Source: Aquamicrobium lusatiense (GTDB lineage: Bacteria; Pseudomonadota; Alphaproteobacteria; Rhizobiales; Rhizobiaceae). From it: DNA of 64,000 bases. Where the stretch lies: assembly GCF_014201615.1 (NCBI RefSeq), contig NZ_JACHEU010000008.1, positions 1-64,000 on the forward strand. The letters run 5' to 3'. Both the position numbers and the translations under genes were made by a program. How positions within the stretch are numbered: position 1 is the first letter of the stretch; each line of letters starts with the position of its first letter. A model generated the notes under the pieces. It ran no database searches, was not told the origin of the DNA, and saw only the letters and a program-made list of their open reading frames with translations. Below, one piece after another: positions 63,968 through 64,000 of this stretch.

Positions 63968-64000
63968 TGCCGAACTCCTTGTCCCTCAACAGGCAAGCTC

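Noticed and set aside
1..64000. CRISPR arrays, prophage, transposase genes or tRNA genes
   Set aside because: No regularly spaced repeats, integrase, transposase or cloverleaf sequence was recognised by eye.

Overview
The window is GC-rich chromosomal-type DNA from an alphaproteobacterium, most likely Hyphomicrobiales (Rhizobiales), perhaps a Phyllobacteriaceae or Brucellaceae-like methylotroph. This rests on marker features, not on any search: two palindromic intergenic repeats of the rhizobial RIME type, an Omp25/Omp31-like outer-membrane domain, a RegB/RegA (ActS/ActR) redox pair, a TGA-N9-TCA iron operator, an FNR/FixK-type box, and dense operons with 4-bp ATGA, GTGA or TTGA overlaps. No tRNA, rRNA, CRISPR array, phage or insertion sequence was seen.

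1-4558: C1 metabolism. The 3' end of formate-tetrahydrofolate ligase is followed by dmmDABC (dimethylamine monooxygenase / haem-dependent oxidative N-demethylase) and a truncated globin. 4624-9494: a LysR gene diverges from an ACAD11-like acyl-CoA dehydrogenase, a kinase, a histidine phosphatase and an SDR; this looks like a split ACAD10/11 or Lva-type 4-hydroxyacyl-CoA module. 9577-11845: a strong terminator, then gcdH and its divergent LysR. 12068-17302: a complete dipeptide-type ABC transporter. 17406-19808: membrane PQQ dehydrogenase. 20155-21991: a NitT/TauT-type permease and binding protein with no ATPase. 22202-25290: threonine catabolism (tdh, kbl) with a divergent XRE-cupin regulator.

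25413-34695: one strand carries a YeeE/YedE sulfur transporter, a periplasmic rhodanese, RegA/RegB, SURF1 and cyoDCBA, so redox sensing sits beside a quinol oxidase. 34882-38598: an MHS transporter and two hydroxyproline-catabolism genes. 38608-43030: a cobalamin riboswitch heads an ABC importer followed by pseudoazurin and a methyltransferase. 43320-48862: a FecI/FecR/TonB-receptor signalling locus in which the receptor carries an extra C-terminal Omp25-like barrel. Two matching ECF-type promoters lie upstream of fecR and the receptor gene.

48863-49471 is a 609-base stretch without a convincing gene. 49472-55561: meso-diaminopimelate dehydrogenase, then an RbbA/YhhJ/HlyD-type export system. 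55847-61365: a phasin-like gene diverges from a TetR gene, phaC, a MaoC-Pta fusion and ackA. The shared intergenic region has an FNR/FixK/Anr-type box overlapping a perfect palindrome, which suggests low-oxygen control of polyhydroxyalkanoate and acetate metabolism. 61460-63967: a DUF3016 protein, tonB with an iron box, and a 3-hydroxyacyl-CoA dehydrogenase.

The best candidates for something new are the receptor-Omp25 fusion with its duplicated ECF promoter, and the B12-riboswitch operon that includes pseudoazurin and a possible leader ORF.
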